Translations under genes and position numbers: made by a program
Source: Alphaproteobacteria bacterium
GTDB lineage: Bacteria; Myxococcota_A; UBA796; CAJQPC01
Direction: 5' to 3'
Assembly: GCA_020632795.1 (NCBI GenBank)
Contig: JACKEV010000008.1
Coordinates: forward strand, 682,001 to 746,000
DNA length: 64,000 nt
Shown: positions 49,486-58,171 of the stretch, piece after piece
How positions within the stretch are numbered: position 1 is the stretch's first letter
Layout of the letters: every line of letters begins with the position of its first letter
Notes under the pieces: model-generated
What the model was told of the DNA's origin: nothing
The model's input: only the letters and a program-made list of their open reading frames with translations
Databases searched by the model: none

Positions 49486-49887
49486 GTGACCGCGCGGATC
49501 GAGGTCCCCCGAGGCAGCTTCATCAAGCAGGAGCTGCACGGGGATGCGCCGCGGGTGGACTTCATCTCCCCGGTGCCCTGCCCGTTCAACTACGGCTACG
49601 TGCCCGCGCTGGCGGGGGCGGACGGGGACCCGCTGGACGCCGTGGTGCTGGGGCCGCGCCTGGCCGTCGGCGCGGAGGTGCAGCGTCCGGTGGTCGCCGT
49701 GGTGCGTTTCTGGGACGCCGGGCAGGTCGACGACAAGCTGGTGCTGAGCGAGGCGCCCCTGTCGCCGGCCGAGGCCACCGCGCTCCGGGCGTTCTTCCGC
49801 CTCTACGGGTTCGCGCGCCGGTGGCTGAACCGCCTGCGGGGGGCGCGAGGCCCCACCGGCTACGCGGGGCTCTCAGTTGTCGACTGA
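49486..49887 (+). CDS. Inorganic pyrophosphatase-family protein (short)
   Basis: This family I pyrophosphatase fold hydrolyses diphosphate. 'FNYGYVPAL', 'GDPLDAVVLGPRL' (with the D-G-D-P-x-D metal site) and 'DDKLVLSE' are present. GTG 49486 is the only start near the conserved core ('VTARIEVPRGSFIK'), giving 133 residues against about 175 in E. coli Ppa; the N-terminal strands and part of the C-terminal helix are shortened. It could be a divergent or specialised phosphohydrolase. It overlaps the convergent pseudokinase gene by 15 bases. Confidence 0.75.
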   Translation: MTARIEVPRGSFIKQELHGDAPRVDFISPVPCPFNYGYVPALAGADGDPLDAVVLGPRLAVGAEVQRPVVAVVRFWDAGQVDDKLVLSEAPLSPAEATALRAFFRLYGFARRWLNRLRGARGPTGYAGLSVVD

Positions 49888-52272
49888 GCCCCAGGGGTTG
49901 CCGTCCTCGGGCGGGGGATCGGCCTTGGGCTCGGGGTCGCTGCTGCCCCAGGGGTTGTCTTCAGCGGGCGGCGGGTCGGCGGGGGCCGGCTCCGCGGGGG
50001 GCTTCTCGGCCGTCGGCGGCTGATCGGCAGGGCGGCTCACCCCGGCGGCGGGCTGCGCGGGCGCGGGCTCGGCTGGCTGGGGGGTGGGCGCGGGCTGCTC
50101 GGGAGCCGGCGTGGGCTCGGACGCCGCGGGCGCAGGGGTGGGGGTGGGCGCTGCGGGCTCGGTCGCGCCGGCAGGCTCGCCGGTCGGCACCTCCGTCGGC
50201 GCGGGGTCCTCGGCAGCGGGCTCGCCGGACGGGTCTGCGGAGCCCTCCGGCACCTCGACAGGCGCGGGCGTGGGGGCCGGCGTGGGCTTCGGGGGCTCGG
50301 GCTTGGAGGCCGGCGCGGGGGCGGGGGGCGGGGTGTCCGGCGGGGGGTCCTCGCCGCCGCTCATGGCGAAGGCCACCACCCCGACCAGGATGAGGGCCGC
50401 CACCACGATGATCATCCAGGGCGGGCCCTTGCTGGCCTCCTCCTTGGGGGGGTCTTCCTTGGGGGTCTCGGCGACGGGGGCCGAGGTGGCCGGGGCGTCG
50501 AAGAAGGCGTCCTCGTCGGGCTCGTCGTTGGCGGGGGCGTCCGCTGCGGCGTCCTCATCGGGCTCGTCGTTGGCGGGGGCGTCCGCTGCGGCGTCCTCAT
50601 CGGGGGCGTCCTGCTCGGGGGCGTCGGCCTCGGGGGCGTCGGCCTCGGGGGCGTCGGCCTCGGGGATGTCCTGCTCGGGGGCGTCCTGCTCGGGCTCCTC
50701 GACGCCATCGGCCGCCGCGTCGACCAGGTTGGGCGTACCCTCGGCCTCCTTGGGGACCATCTCGGTGGTCTCGGCCGTGTCCGGGGACAGGGGGTCGTCG
50801 AGCTGCTCCGTCGCGGTCTCGGAGGTCTCCAGCGGGTGGCCCTCGCCCTCGAGCACCGCGTCCTGCTGGGCCCCGTCGAACACGGTGGCGGCGTCCTCGT
50901 CGTCGACGACGGGGGGATCGAAGACGGTCTCGGGCTCCGGCTCCTCCTGGTGGAGCGCGGCCGACGGCACCGCCTCCAGCGCGGGGGGCTCGGGGAGGTC
51001 GGCGGCCGAAGGCAGGTCCACCGCGGAGGGCGGGTCGGGCAGGTCCACGGCGGAGGGCAGGTCCACCGCGCTGGGCCGCTCGGGGAGGTCGGCGCCGGAC
51101 GGGGGAGGCAGGACGGCGGGCGCCGTCGTCGGGTCCGGGGGCAGCTCGGCGGCGGCGGTCTGACGCGCGCCCGAGCCCAGGGCGCGGATGCGGTCCTTCA
51201 GCTCCACCAGCTCGCCGTAGGCCGGCCGGGCGCGGTGGTTGATCAGGGTCGGGGCCTTGCCGGACGTGAACAGTGAGCCCAGGAGCTTGCCCCACGCCGC
51301 CGCAGGCGCCTCAGCGCCCATCCGCGCGAGCACGCCCCGCAGGCCCTCCGCGAGCTCGCCCATGGTGGCCGGGCGGTCGTCCGGGTTGGTGGCCAGCCCG
51401 CGGTGCAGCACCTCGAACAGGGCGCGCTCGCCGTCGGCCCGCCCCGGGATCGACGGCGGCGGGTCCTGGGCAGCGCGCAGGGTCTGCTCCACGGAGGGGC
51501 GCTGGCGGGGGTTCCGGCCGGTGGCCAGCGTCCACAGGAGCAGGCTGAGGGCGTAGATGTCCGAGCGCGCGTCGGGGAGGTGCCCGGCGAGCTGCTCGGG
51601 GGCCATGTGGGCCAGCAGGGCGTGGTTCTGCTCGTTGGCGGCCGGCACGGGCTGGGGCAGGTGGCCGCCGCCCACCAGATGGACCGTGCCGTCCGCGCCG
51701 ATGAGGACCTTGCGCAGCGACAGCGCGCCGTGGACCGGGCGTACCTCGCCCTGGGGGGGCGCGTCGTGCAGGGTGCCCAGGATCTCGGCCAGCCGGACGC
51801 CCAGGTCGGCGACCAGCTCGGGGGCACCCTTGCCGGAGCTGGAGCGCAGCCGCCGGACGACGGCGCTGAGATCCTGGCCGTCCACCAGGTCGACGACCGC
51901 CGCGGTGAGCCCGTCGATGGCGATGACCTCGCGCACGGGCACCACGCCCGGCAGGGCCAGCTCCTGGATGTAGCGGGACTGGGCGATGAAGGCGTCGCGG
52001 GACTGGGGCCGGGCCTGGGTGCTGGGGATGAGCACCTTGACCCCGATGGGCTCGTCGTCCGGGGTCCTGGCGTCGAAGAGCACGCTGGTGAACCCGGCGT
52101 TCAGGGGCTCGAGGATCGTGAAGTCCCCCAACAGCAGCGCGTCCGGATCCGGGACCCGGGTGGACTCCTCGGGGACAGGCTCGTCCTTCACGACCGCCAG
52201 AGGATGGCCGTCGTTGTAGCAGAAGGCGACGTTGTCCGGGTACCGGGTGCCACAGGCGGCACAGATCTTCAT
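49873..52272 (-). CDS. Zinc-ribbon pseudokinase with acidic repeats and membrane anchor
   Basis: This 799-residue protein starts at ATG 52272 with GAGG seven bases upstream. Order: a zinc ribbon (Cys4, Cys7, Cys18), a protein-kinase-like domain (about 50-310), Asp/Pro/Ser linkers, a block of acidic 5- and 14-residue repeats, one membrane helix ('WMIIVVAALILVGVVAFAM') and a long Pro-rich exported tail. The VAIK-like lysine is present ('IGVKVL'). The H-R-D site reads His181-Gly-Ala and the D-F-G site reads Val200-Gly-Gly, so catalysis is not expected. It may be a scaffold or regulator reading intracellular signals. Confidence 0.85.
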   Translation of the reverse strand: MKICAACGTRYPDNVAFCYNDGHPLAVVKDEPVPEESTRVPDPDALLLGDFTILEPLNAGFTSVLFDARTPDDEPIGVKVLIPSTQARPQSRDAFIAQSRYIQELALPGVVPVREVIAIDGLTAAVVDLVDGQDLSAVVRRLRSSSGKGAPELVADLGVRLAEILGTLHDAPPQGEVRPVHGALSLRKVLIGADGTVHLVGGGHLPQPVPAANEQNHALLAHMAPEQLAGHLPDARSDIYALSLLLWTLATGRNPRQRPSVEQTLRAAQDPPPSIPGRADGERALFEVLHRGLATNPDDRPATMGELAEGLRGVLARMGAEAPAAAWGKLLGSLFTSGKAPTLINHRARPAYGELVELKDRIRALGSGARQTAAAELPPDPTTAPAVLPPPSGADLPERPSAVDLPSAVDLPDPPSAVDLPSAADLPEPPALEAVPSAALHQEEPEPETVFDPPVVDDEDAATVFDGAQQDAVLEGEGHPLETSETATEQLDDPLSPDTAETTEMVPKEAEGTPNLVDAAADGVEEPEQDAPEQDIPEADAPEADAPEADAPEQDAPDEDAAADAPANDEPDEDAAADAPANDEPDEDAFFDAPATSAPVAETPKEDPPKEEASKGPPWMIIVVAALILVGVVAFAMSGGEDPPPDTPPPAPAPASKPEPPKPTPAPTPAPVEVPEGSADPSGEPAAEDPAPTEVPTGEPAGATEPAAPTPTPAPAASEPTPAPEQPAPTPQPAEPAPAQPAAGVSRPADQPPTAEKPPAEPAPADPPPAEDNPWGSSDPEPKADPPPEDGNPWGSVDN
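50507..50695 (-). repeat. Tandem 42-bp and 15-bp repeats coding acidic linker
   Basis: Inside the pseudokinase gene a 42-base unit is repeated (starting at 50507, 50549 and partly 50591; protein DAPANDEPDEDAAA). It is followed by six 15-base units from 50606 to 50695 (protein patterns PEADA, PEQDA, PEQDI). The near-identity of the units suggests expansion by slippage, so length may vary between strains. Confidence 0.85.
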
Positions 52273-52382
52273 CAGGGACCTCAATGGCGACGATTTCGGA
52301 GGTCTGGGAGGTACCCGTCCTAAGGGTGTCTGCGTCCAGCCGACCACGTACCCCGGGAGCGGCTCCCGAGCACGATCTCTCC

Positions 52383-52879
52383 CTACGCTGTCGCAGCCCC
52401 GATGCTACCTCGGTGCGAGGCACCGCGTCCGCCCTCCGCCTCCTCTATATTCATGGTTCCGCCACCTTGGCCATTCGGCGTGATGGCGCCGGTGATCCTT
52501 GACTGCACGCTCCGAGCGCCGAGGCTGATCCGCATGGTACCTGAGATGCGGCCATCATCGGTGATGTTCAGCGTCATCTCCATCGGGCGGCCGTTGGCCT
52601 CGCCGCTCCAGGCGCCGGAGCGCGCGGAGCGGGGAGGGGCAGGTGGGCGCGTCGGCGGATCGGGGGTGGGCTCCGGCGCAGCGGGTGGCGCGGGGTCGGG
52701 ATCGACGAGGTCGACGATCGCGGGCGTCGGCGGCGCGCCGACGAGGGGTCCTGACGCCACCCGCCCGGCGGACGCGCCGCGCCGCACACGCAGAGCGGGT
52801 CCTCGGGCTCGGGCTCGCGCCCGCAGCGCATGCAGGCGCGAGGGAGCAGGTCGACGAGGTTGAGTCCGGGGCGTGACAT
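52383..52879 (-). pseudogene. Frameshifted zinc-ribbon protein with lipocalin-like C-terminus
   Basis: Two minus-strand frames together make one sensible protein. The first starts at ATG 52879 with 'MSRPGLNLVDLLPRACMRCG' and continues to 'CVCGAARPPGGWRQDP', a C-x-x-C...C-x-C zinc ribbon. The second continues 'LVGAPPTPAIVDLVDPDPAP' and ends in a beta domain ('MEMTLNITDDGRISGTMRIS'). They join if the CCCC run near 52745-52752 gained one C. This may be a true frameshift, a phase-variable gene or a sequencing error. It sits 110 bases downstream of the pseudokinase start region and is transcribed away from the acyl-CoA dehydrogenase. Confidence 0.5.
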
Positions 52880-52942
52880 GTCTGAAGTCAGACTCAAGGG
52901 ATGCAGGTGCTACCCTCTGCGGTGCCGAAGGCCGGGTGTTGG

Positions 52943-54088
52943 ATGCTTTCTTTGTATCTGGACGAGACACACGTCGCCCTCCAGGAGGCCGCGACCCGCT
53001 GGGTCGAGCGTGAGGTCCGCCCCCACGCCGAGGCCTGGGAGGAGGCCAACGCCTTCCCGCGCGCGCTCTACGCGGCAGCCGGCGCCGCCGGGCTCATCGG
53101 CGCGACCTACCCCGAGGCGTACGGGGGCGCGGGCGGGGACGTGTTCCACGGCATGGTCATCACCGAGGCCCTCGTCCGGGGCGGCTCGGTGGGCACCGCG
53201 GTCGGCCTGGGCTCCCACGCCATCGCGCTGCCGCCCATCCTGACCATGGGCACCGAGGACCAACGGCGGCGCTTCGTCCCGCCGGTGATCCGGGGCGAGA
53301 AGGTCGCGGCGCTGGCCATCTCCGAGCCGGGGGCGGGCTCGGACGTCGCGGGCCTGAGCTGCCGCGCCGTCCGCGACGGCGACGTCTACCGGGTCACCGG
53401 CAGCAAGACCTTCATCACCTCCGGCGCCCGCGCCGACCTCGTGGTCACCGCCGTCCGCACCGGCGAGCCCGGCCACGGGGGCATCTCGCTGCTGGTCATC
53501 GAGAAGGGCACCCCCGGCTTCTCCGTCGGGCGCAGCCTGCGCAAGATGGGCTGGTGGGCCAGCGACACCGCCGAGCTGCACTTCGAGGACTGCCCGGTGC
53601 CGGCCGCGAACCTGCTGGGCGCGGAGAACGCGGGGTTCCTGGCGATCATGGCCAACTTCGTGCCGGAGCGGCTCCTGCTGGCCACCATCGCGGTGGCCAT
53701 GGCCCGCCTCGCCCTGGACGAGGCCGAGCGCTACGTGCGCGAGCGCGAGGCCTTCGGCCGCCCGATCGTGGGCTTCCAGGTCGTCCGCCACCGGCTCGCC
53801 GAGATGGCCACCCGCGAGGCCGCCGCCCGCGCCTTCGTGGCCTCGGTCGCCGAGCGCTACCGCCGCGGCGAGGACGTCATCGCGGAGGTGGCGATGGCCA
53901 AGAACCACGCCACCGACGCCTGCCTCCATGTGTGCGATCAGGCCGTCCAGCTCCACGGCGGCTACGGATACATGCGAGAGTACGTGGTGGAGCGGCTCTA
54001 CCGCGACGCCCGGATCCTCCCCATCGGAGGCGGGACCTCGGAGATCATGCGGGAGATCATCTCCCGCCGGCTGGGGTACGGACGCTGA
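52943..54088 (+). CDS. Acyl-CoA dehydrogenase
   Basis: This 381-residue FAD enzyme introduces the 2,3-double bond into acyl-CoA. Start ATG 52943 gives the standard length. Signatures: 'ALAISEPGAGSDVAGLSCRA' (FAD/substrate loop), 'YRVTGSKTFITSGARADL', 'REAFGRPIVGFQVVRHRLAE' and 'QLHGGYGYMREYVVERLYRD'. At the C-terminus, where many short/medium-chain members have E-G-T, this one reads 'ILPIGGGTSEIMREI'. The catalytic Glu is therefore probably elsewhere, as in long-chain and isovaleryl-CoA types. It acts in fatty-acid or branched-chain degradation. No electron-transfer partner is nearby. Confidence 0.92.
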   Translation: MLSLYLDETHVALQEAATRWVEREVRPHAEAWEEANAFPRALYAAAGAAGLIGATYPEAYGGAGGDVFHGMVITEALVRGGSVGTAVGLGSHAIALPPILTMGTEDQRRRFVPPVIRGEKVAALAISEPGAGSDVAGLSCRAVRDGDVYRVTGSKTFITSGARADLVVTAVRTGEPGHGGISLLVIEKGTPGFSVGRSLRKMGWWASDTAELHFEDCPVPAANLLGAENAGFLAIMANFVPERLLLATIAVAMARLALDEAERYVREREAFGRPIVGFQVVRHRLAEMATREAAARAFVASVAERYRRGEDVIAEVAMAKNHATDACLHVCDQAVQLHGGYGYMREYVVERLYRDARILPIGGGTSEIMREIISRRLGYGR

Positions 54089-54100
54089 GCCAGAGGATCG

Positions 54101-57100
54101 ATGGACACCGACACGTCCCAGGACCGGACAGCCCGCCCCGCCGCGCGCGACGACTGGGCGTTCCACCCGCTGGAGCTGCTGGCGGCCTGGTCGGCGGGCT
54201 TGATCCTGGCGATGGGCCTGCACGCCCCGGCGCTCAGCGCCCTGGGCCGCGCCCTCCCCGGTGAGCCCGCCTCGGACGTGCTGCGGGCCTGGTGGTCGGC
54301 CTGGATGGTCGCGGACGCCTTCCCGGGCTGGCCGTTCGCCTCGGACGCGGTGAACTTCCCGGCGGGGGTGGACATCGTGCCCTTCCCGGCGGTGACCCTC
54401 ACCCTGGCCGCCCCCGCCACGGCGCTGCTGGGCGCGGCGGTGATGGTCCCGATGCTGGTGGTCCTGCACGCGGCCTTCGCGGTGGCGGGCACCGCCTTCT
54501 TCGTGCGGACCCTGGGCGGCGGGCGGGGCGGCGCGCTGCTCGCCGGGGCACTCGTCGCGACCCAGCCCATCCTCGGCGGCGCGCTGCGGGACGGCACCCT
54601 GGAGATCCTCGCGGTGGGCTGGGTGCCGCTGTGCCTCGCCGGCATGGTCCGGGCCTGCCGGGGCTCGTGGCGCTGGGGCGTCGCCACCGGCGTGCTCTAC
54701 CTGGTGACCTGCCTGGAGTCGGTCTACCACGGCAGCTTCGCCGCGCTGGGGGTGGTCGCCTGCCTGGTCACCCTCCGCGGGCGGCGCGGGCTCCTCGGCG
54801 CGGCGGCGGCCGGGCTCACCGTCATCGCCGGGATCGGGCTGCTCTATCTGGCCTTCCAGCCGGTCATCGACGGGGTCGCCCACGCCCTGGACAGCGCGGG
54901 CAACGACCCCGCCGAATTGCGGGCCAGCAACGCCGCGTCCCTGGAGATGCTGCGCACCCTCGCGCTGGCCCCGGGGTCCCGGGGCTGGCGCATCGCCGAC
55001 CTCTACGCCCCCCCGGCCCTGCACTGGGTGCTGTTCGGGGTGGGCTCGCTGCTGGCCCTGCGCCGCGCCCCCTGGCTGCCGGTGCTCGGGGCCCTCTACC
55101 TGCTGCTGGCCACCCAGGACGACCTGGTCTCGCTGTGGTCCGACAGCCCCATCGGTCAGGTGGTGCGCTTCCCCCGCCGCTACATGGCGGTGTTCGCGGT
55201 GGCGCTGGGGGTGGGGGCCGGGGTGGGCCTGCGGGAGCTGCTGCGGTTCCCGAAGATCGAGCTGGCCGGCGGGGCAGGGCTGGCGGTGCTCGCGGTGGTC
55301 AGCGGCGCCCGGGCCGGCGGCTGGCTGGTCGCCTACCCGCTGCTGGAGCTGCCCGAGGCGGCCTTCGTGGCCGACATCGCCGACGACCCCGAGGACTGCG
55401 CCGCCCTGATGCTGCCCCTGGAGCTGCCCGGCCCCGAGGGCATGATGCGCAGCGAGGCGCCGGTCTTCGCCGACCTGGGGGCGTCCATCGCCTCCGCCGA
55501 CCTGCTCACCCTCCAGGTGATGGTCGACAAGGCCGGCTGGTACACCCCCGCCCTGGCCACCCTGGCCGAGCGGGAGGGCCCCACCGGGCTCCTGCCCAAG
55601 AACCTCACCGACCTGGCCCGCCCCAGCGTGGGCCTGCCGGTCCCCAAGACCGCGCTGCTGCCCGCCGACGCCTACGCGCCCGACCTGCGCTGGCTGATGG
55701 GAGAGGGCCTCAAGTACGTCATCGTGGCCCGGGACAACTACACCGAGGCGCACCTGGCCCTCATCGACGCGATCTTCAGCACCGTCGCCGTGGCCACCAC
55801 CGACTACGAGGACGGCAGCGGGGTGCGGGTCTACCGCCTCTACGACGACCGGCCCGACCGGGTGGAGGCCCCCGCCGAGAGCTACGGCGGCACCATCGCC
55901 GCCCAGTTCGCCGGGGTCGTGGTGGGCGGGGAGCGCCTCAAAGGGCGCCTGCGCCTGCGGGTCGACACGGGCGGCGGTCAGGAGGCCCTCTGCGAGGTCC
56001 ACCCCGAGACCAGCCGCTTCCAGTGCGCCAGCGTGCGCAAGGTCGAGGGCGTGATCCTGGAGGTCGACGAGGTCCCGGTCACCGCGACCCGCTGGGAGGG
56101 CACCCTGCTGGACGCGAAGGTCCACTTCGAGGCCTCGGACGAGCTGCTGCGCGACCAGGGCCCCGTCGACGCCCCTCCCGCGGAGGGCCCCAGCGATCCC
56201 ACCGCCTTCACCGGCAAGGTCGCGAACTACCGCCTCGTGCCCGGCGCGGTGTGGGTCCTGGCCACCGACGAGGCCGGCGACCAGACCCGCTGCCCCCTCA
56301 CCCCCGAGACCGGCGCCTACGACTGCGGGATCATCGACGGGGTGGAGACGGTCACCCTGCTGTCCGACGACGAGGCCGTGGCCAGCACCTGGGACGGCGT
56401 GGTCACCGGCGGGGTCATCACCTACACCGGCTCCGGGCCCGGCGGAGAGGGCACCGGCCCGCCCCCGCCCGGGGAGCTGGGCGCCCAGTTCGCCGGGGTG
56501 GTCGTCGAGGCCGCGGCGGTGGTGGGCCGCAAGCAGCTCAAGGTCGACACCGGCGAGAAGGAGGTCTTCTGCGAGGTCCACCCCGAGACCGGCCAGTTCC
56601 GCTGCCCCGAGGCCCGCGCGGTGGCGTCGGTGGTGCTCCTGGTCGAGGACGTCGCCCTTCCGACGACCTGGCGCGGCGCGATCTTTGACGCCCAGGTCTT
56701 CTATGAGGCCGATGAGAAGCTGCTCAACGGCGGCCAGCCGCCCACGGAGGGCCCAGGATCGGGCGAGCCGGGTCAGCCCGCGCGCTTCGCCGGCACGGTG
56801 GAGAACCACGACCGCCTGCACGGCGCGGTGCGCGTCGAGGCGGTGGGGACCGCCACCCGCACCGCATGCCCGATGACCCCCGAGACCGGCGCCTTCGACT
56901 GCGGATCGGTGGAGGACGTGGTCCAGGTGCGCCTGCTGGCCGACGACCACGAGGTCCCCAGCGCCTGGAACGGCGAGGTCGAGGGCGCGGTCGTCACCTA
57001 CACCGGCGCCGGCCAGAGCACGTCCAGCAACCCCAAGGATCCGCCCCCGCCGCCCACCGGGGGCGGTCAGACCGCCTTCGAGGGCAAGGTGCTCAACCGC

Positions 57101-57301
57101 GAGGGCCTCGTCGGCATGGTCCAGGTGGAGGTGGACGCCGACGGACGCACCCGGACCTGCCCCATCACCCCGGAGAGCGGCGCCTTCTCCTGCGGCTTCG
57201 TGGACGACATCACCGCGGTGCGGGTCACCGTCGAGGGACGCGCGGTCGACGCCGAGTGGGACGGCGTGGTCAGCGGGGCCACCGTCACCGTGCTGCGGTA
57301 G
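54101..57301 (+). CDS. Large membrane protein with five Cys-paired beta repeats
   Basis: This 1066-residue protein has about ten membrane helices in the first 420 residues ('LELLAAWSAGLILAMGLHAP', 'YMAVFAVALGVGAGVGLREL'), with a loop layout like GT-C-type glycosyltransferases ('PGEPASDVLRAWWSAWMVAD'). A soluble alpha/beta part (about 420-595) follows. Five repeats of 75-100 residues run from about residue 600 to the end, each with two cysteines around 'HPETGQFRC' or 'TPETGAFDC'. The repeat family is not one I recognise. The tail is probably outside the cytoplasm with one disulphide per repeat. Catalytic function is uncertain. Confidence 0.7.
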   Translation: MDTDTSQDRTARPAARDDWAFHPLELLAAWSAGLILAMGLHAPALSALGRALPGEPASDVLRAWWSAWMVADAFPGWPFASDAVNFPAGVDIVPFPAVTLTLAAPATALLGAAVMVPMLVVLHAAFAVAGTAFFVRTLGGGRGGALLAGALVATQPILGGALRDGTLEILAVGWVPLCLAGMVRACRGSWRWGVATGVLYLVTCLESVYHGSFAALGVVACLVTLRGRRGLLGAAAAGLTVIAGIGLLYLAFQPVIDGVAHALDSAGNDPAELRASNAASLEMLRTLALAPGSRGWRIADLYAPPALHWVLFGVGSLLALRRAPWLPVLGALYLLLATQDDLVSLWSDSPIGQVVRFPRRYMAVFAVALGVGAGVGLRELLRFPKIELAGGAGLAVLAVVSGARAGGWLVAYPLLELPEAAFVADIADDPEDCAALMLPLELPGPEGMMRSEAPVFADLGASIASADLLTLQVMVDKAGWYTPALATLAEREGPTGLLPKNLTDLARPSVGLPVPKTALLPADAYAPDLRWLMGEGLKYVIVARDNYTEAHLALIDAIFSTVAVATTDYEDGSGVRVYRLYDDRPDRVEAPAESYGGTIAAQFAGVVVGGERLKGRLRLRVDTGGGQEALCEVHPETSRFQCASVRKVEGVILEVDEVPVTATRWEGTLLDAKVHFEASDELLRDQGPVDAPPAEGPSDPTAFTGKVANYRLVPGAVWVLATDEAGDQTRCPLTPETGAYDCGIIDGVETVTLLSDDEAVASTWDGVVTGGVITYTGSGPGGEGTGPPPPGELGAQFAGVVVEAAAVVGRKQLKVDTGEKEVFCEVHPETGQFRCPEARAVASVVLLVEDVALPTTWRGAIFDAQVFYEADEKLLNGGQPPTEGPGSGEPGQPARFAGTVENHDRLHGAVRVEAVGTATRTACPMTPETGAFDCGSVEDVVQVRLLADDHEVPSAWNGEVEGAVVTYTGAGQSTSSNPKDPPPPPTGGGQTAFEGKVLNREGLVGMVQVEVDADGRTRTCPITPESGAFSCGFVDDITAVRVTVEGRAVDAEWDGVVSGATVTVLR
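55901..57298 (+). repeat. Five tandem beta-domain repeats, order A-B-A-B-B
   Basis: Units begin at 55901, 56201, 56483, 56780 and 57071. Each starts F-x-G-x-V, has a central C-x(8-9)-F/Y-x-C and ends in W-x-G-x-(V/I)...(V/F)-x-(Y/F). Type A units carry C-E-V-H-P-E-T (first and third). Type B units carry C-P-x-T-P-E-(T/S)-G-A-(F/Y)-x-C-G (second, fourth, fifth). Linkers are Pro/Gly-rich. Alternation suggests duplication of an A-B pair followed by gain of an extra B. Confidence 0.8.
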
Positions 57302-57310
57302 CCTGTCCGG

Positions 57311-58171
57311 ATGTTCAACCTCCTGCGAGACCTCATCCGGAACGTGAGCCGCGACCACCTGATCGATCGGGCCGCGGCCATCGCCTACTTCCAGCTCTTC
57401 GCCATCTTCCCGCTGCTGATGGCCGTGGTGGGCACCCTGTTCCTGTTCGACCTCCAGGCCCAGCTCACGGCGGTCACCCGGCTCATCAACGACGCCTTCC
57501 CCCCGAGCCTCGCCCGCCTGCTCATCTCGGAGCTGGAGCACGTCGCGGGCGTGAACCGGGTCGGGCGCATCATCGTGGGCCTCGGGGTGGCGCTCTACGC
57601 CGAGCAGAGGGCGATGAACGCCACGATCCGGGGCGTGAACACCGCCTGGGCCACCGCGGAGGACCGCGGGCTGGTCGGGCGCTTCATGGGGCTGGTGCTC
57701 ACGCTGTTCGTGCTGGCCGCCACCGCCGTGGCCATCACCGCGCTGACGGTCGGCGGCTGGATCCTGGTGTGGGTGGGGGACCAGGCCTGGCTGCCCGAGT
57801 CCACGGTGACCCTGGTGATGGTGCTGCGCTGGCCGGTCATCCTCTTCCTGGCCCACGCGGTCATCAACCTGCTGTACCGGCTGGGGGCGAACACGCCCCT
57901 GCGGATGGCGTGGAGCACCTGGGGCAGCCTGTTCGCCACCGCCGCCTGGGTGGTCGTGAGCCTCGGCTTCCAGGTCTACCTGGAGCGCATCGTGGACCTG
58001 GGCGCCACCTACGGCTCCCTGGGCACGGCCATCGGCCTGCTGCTGTACTTCTACCTGCTGGGCTTCCTGGTGCTGCTGGGGGCCGAGATGGACGCGCTGA
58101 ACCACCGGCGGCGCCGCCACAGCGCGAGCAGCGGCAGCGCGAACAGCCCCGCCGGGCCGCCGCCGGCCTGA
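57311..58171 (+). CDS. YihY/virulence-factor BrkB-family membrane protein
   Basis: This 286-residue protein has about six membrane helices and the family pattern 'RAAAIAYFQLFAIFPLLMAV' (helix 1), 'GRIIVGLGVALYAEQRAMNA' and 'YGSLGTAIGLLLYFYLLGFL' followed by a G-A-E-M/N element. Members (YihY, BrkB) are inner-membrane proteins of unsettled function, once annotated as RNase BN. It starts 10 bases after the large membrane gene. Its 3' end overlaps the convergent metalloprotease gene by 121 bases, an unusually long overlap. Confidence 0.87.
   Translation: MFNLLRDLIRNVSRDHLIDRAAAIAYFQLFAIFPLLMAVVGTLFLFDLQAQLTAVTRLINDAFPPSLARLLISELEHVAGVNRVGRIIVGLGVALYAEQRAMNATIRGVNTAWATAEDRGLVGRFMGLVLTLFVLAATAVAITALTVGGWILVWVGDQAWLPESTVTLVMVLRWPVILFLAHAVINLLYRLGANTPLRMAWSTWGSLFATAAWVVVSLGFQVYLERIVDLGATYGSLGTAIGLLLYFYLLGFLVLLGAEMDALNHRRRRHSASSGSANSPAGPPPA

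Noticed and set aside
50507..50695. Regular tandem repeats considered as a CRISPR array
   Set aside because: The units are in frame, directly adjacent without unique spacers, and encode an acidic linker of the pseudokinase.
52910..58120. Very long minus-strand open frame opposite the acyl-CoA dehydrogenase and large membrane gene
   Set aside because: High GC leaves antisense frames open. The product is low-complexity Gly/Arg/His/Gln-rich with no domain, while the plus-strand genes have clear families.
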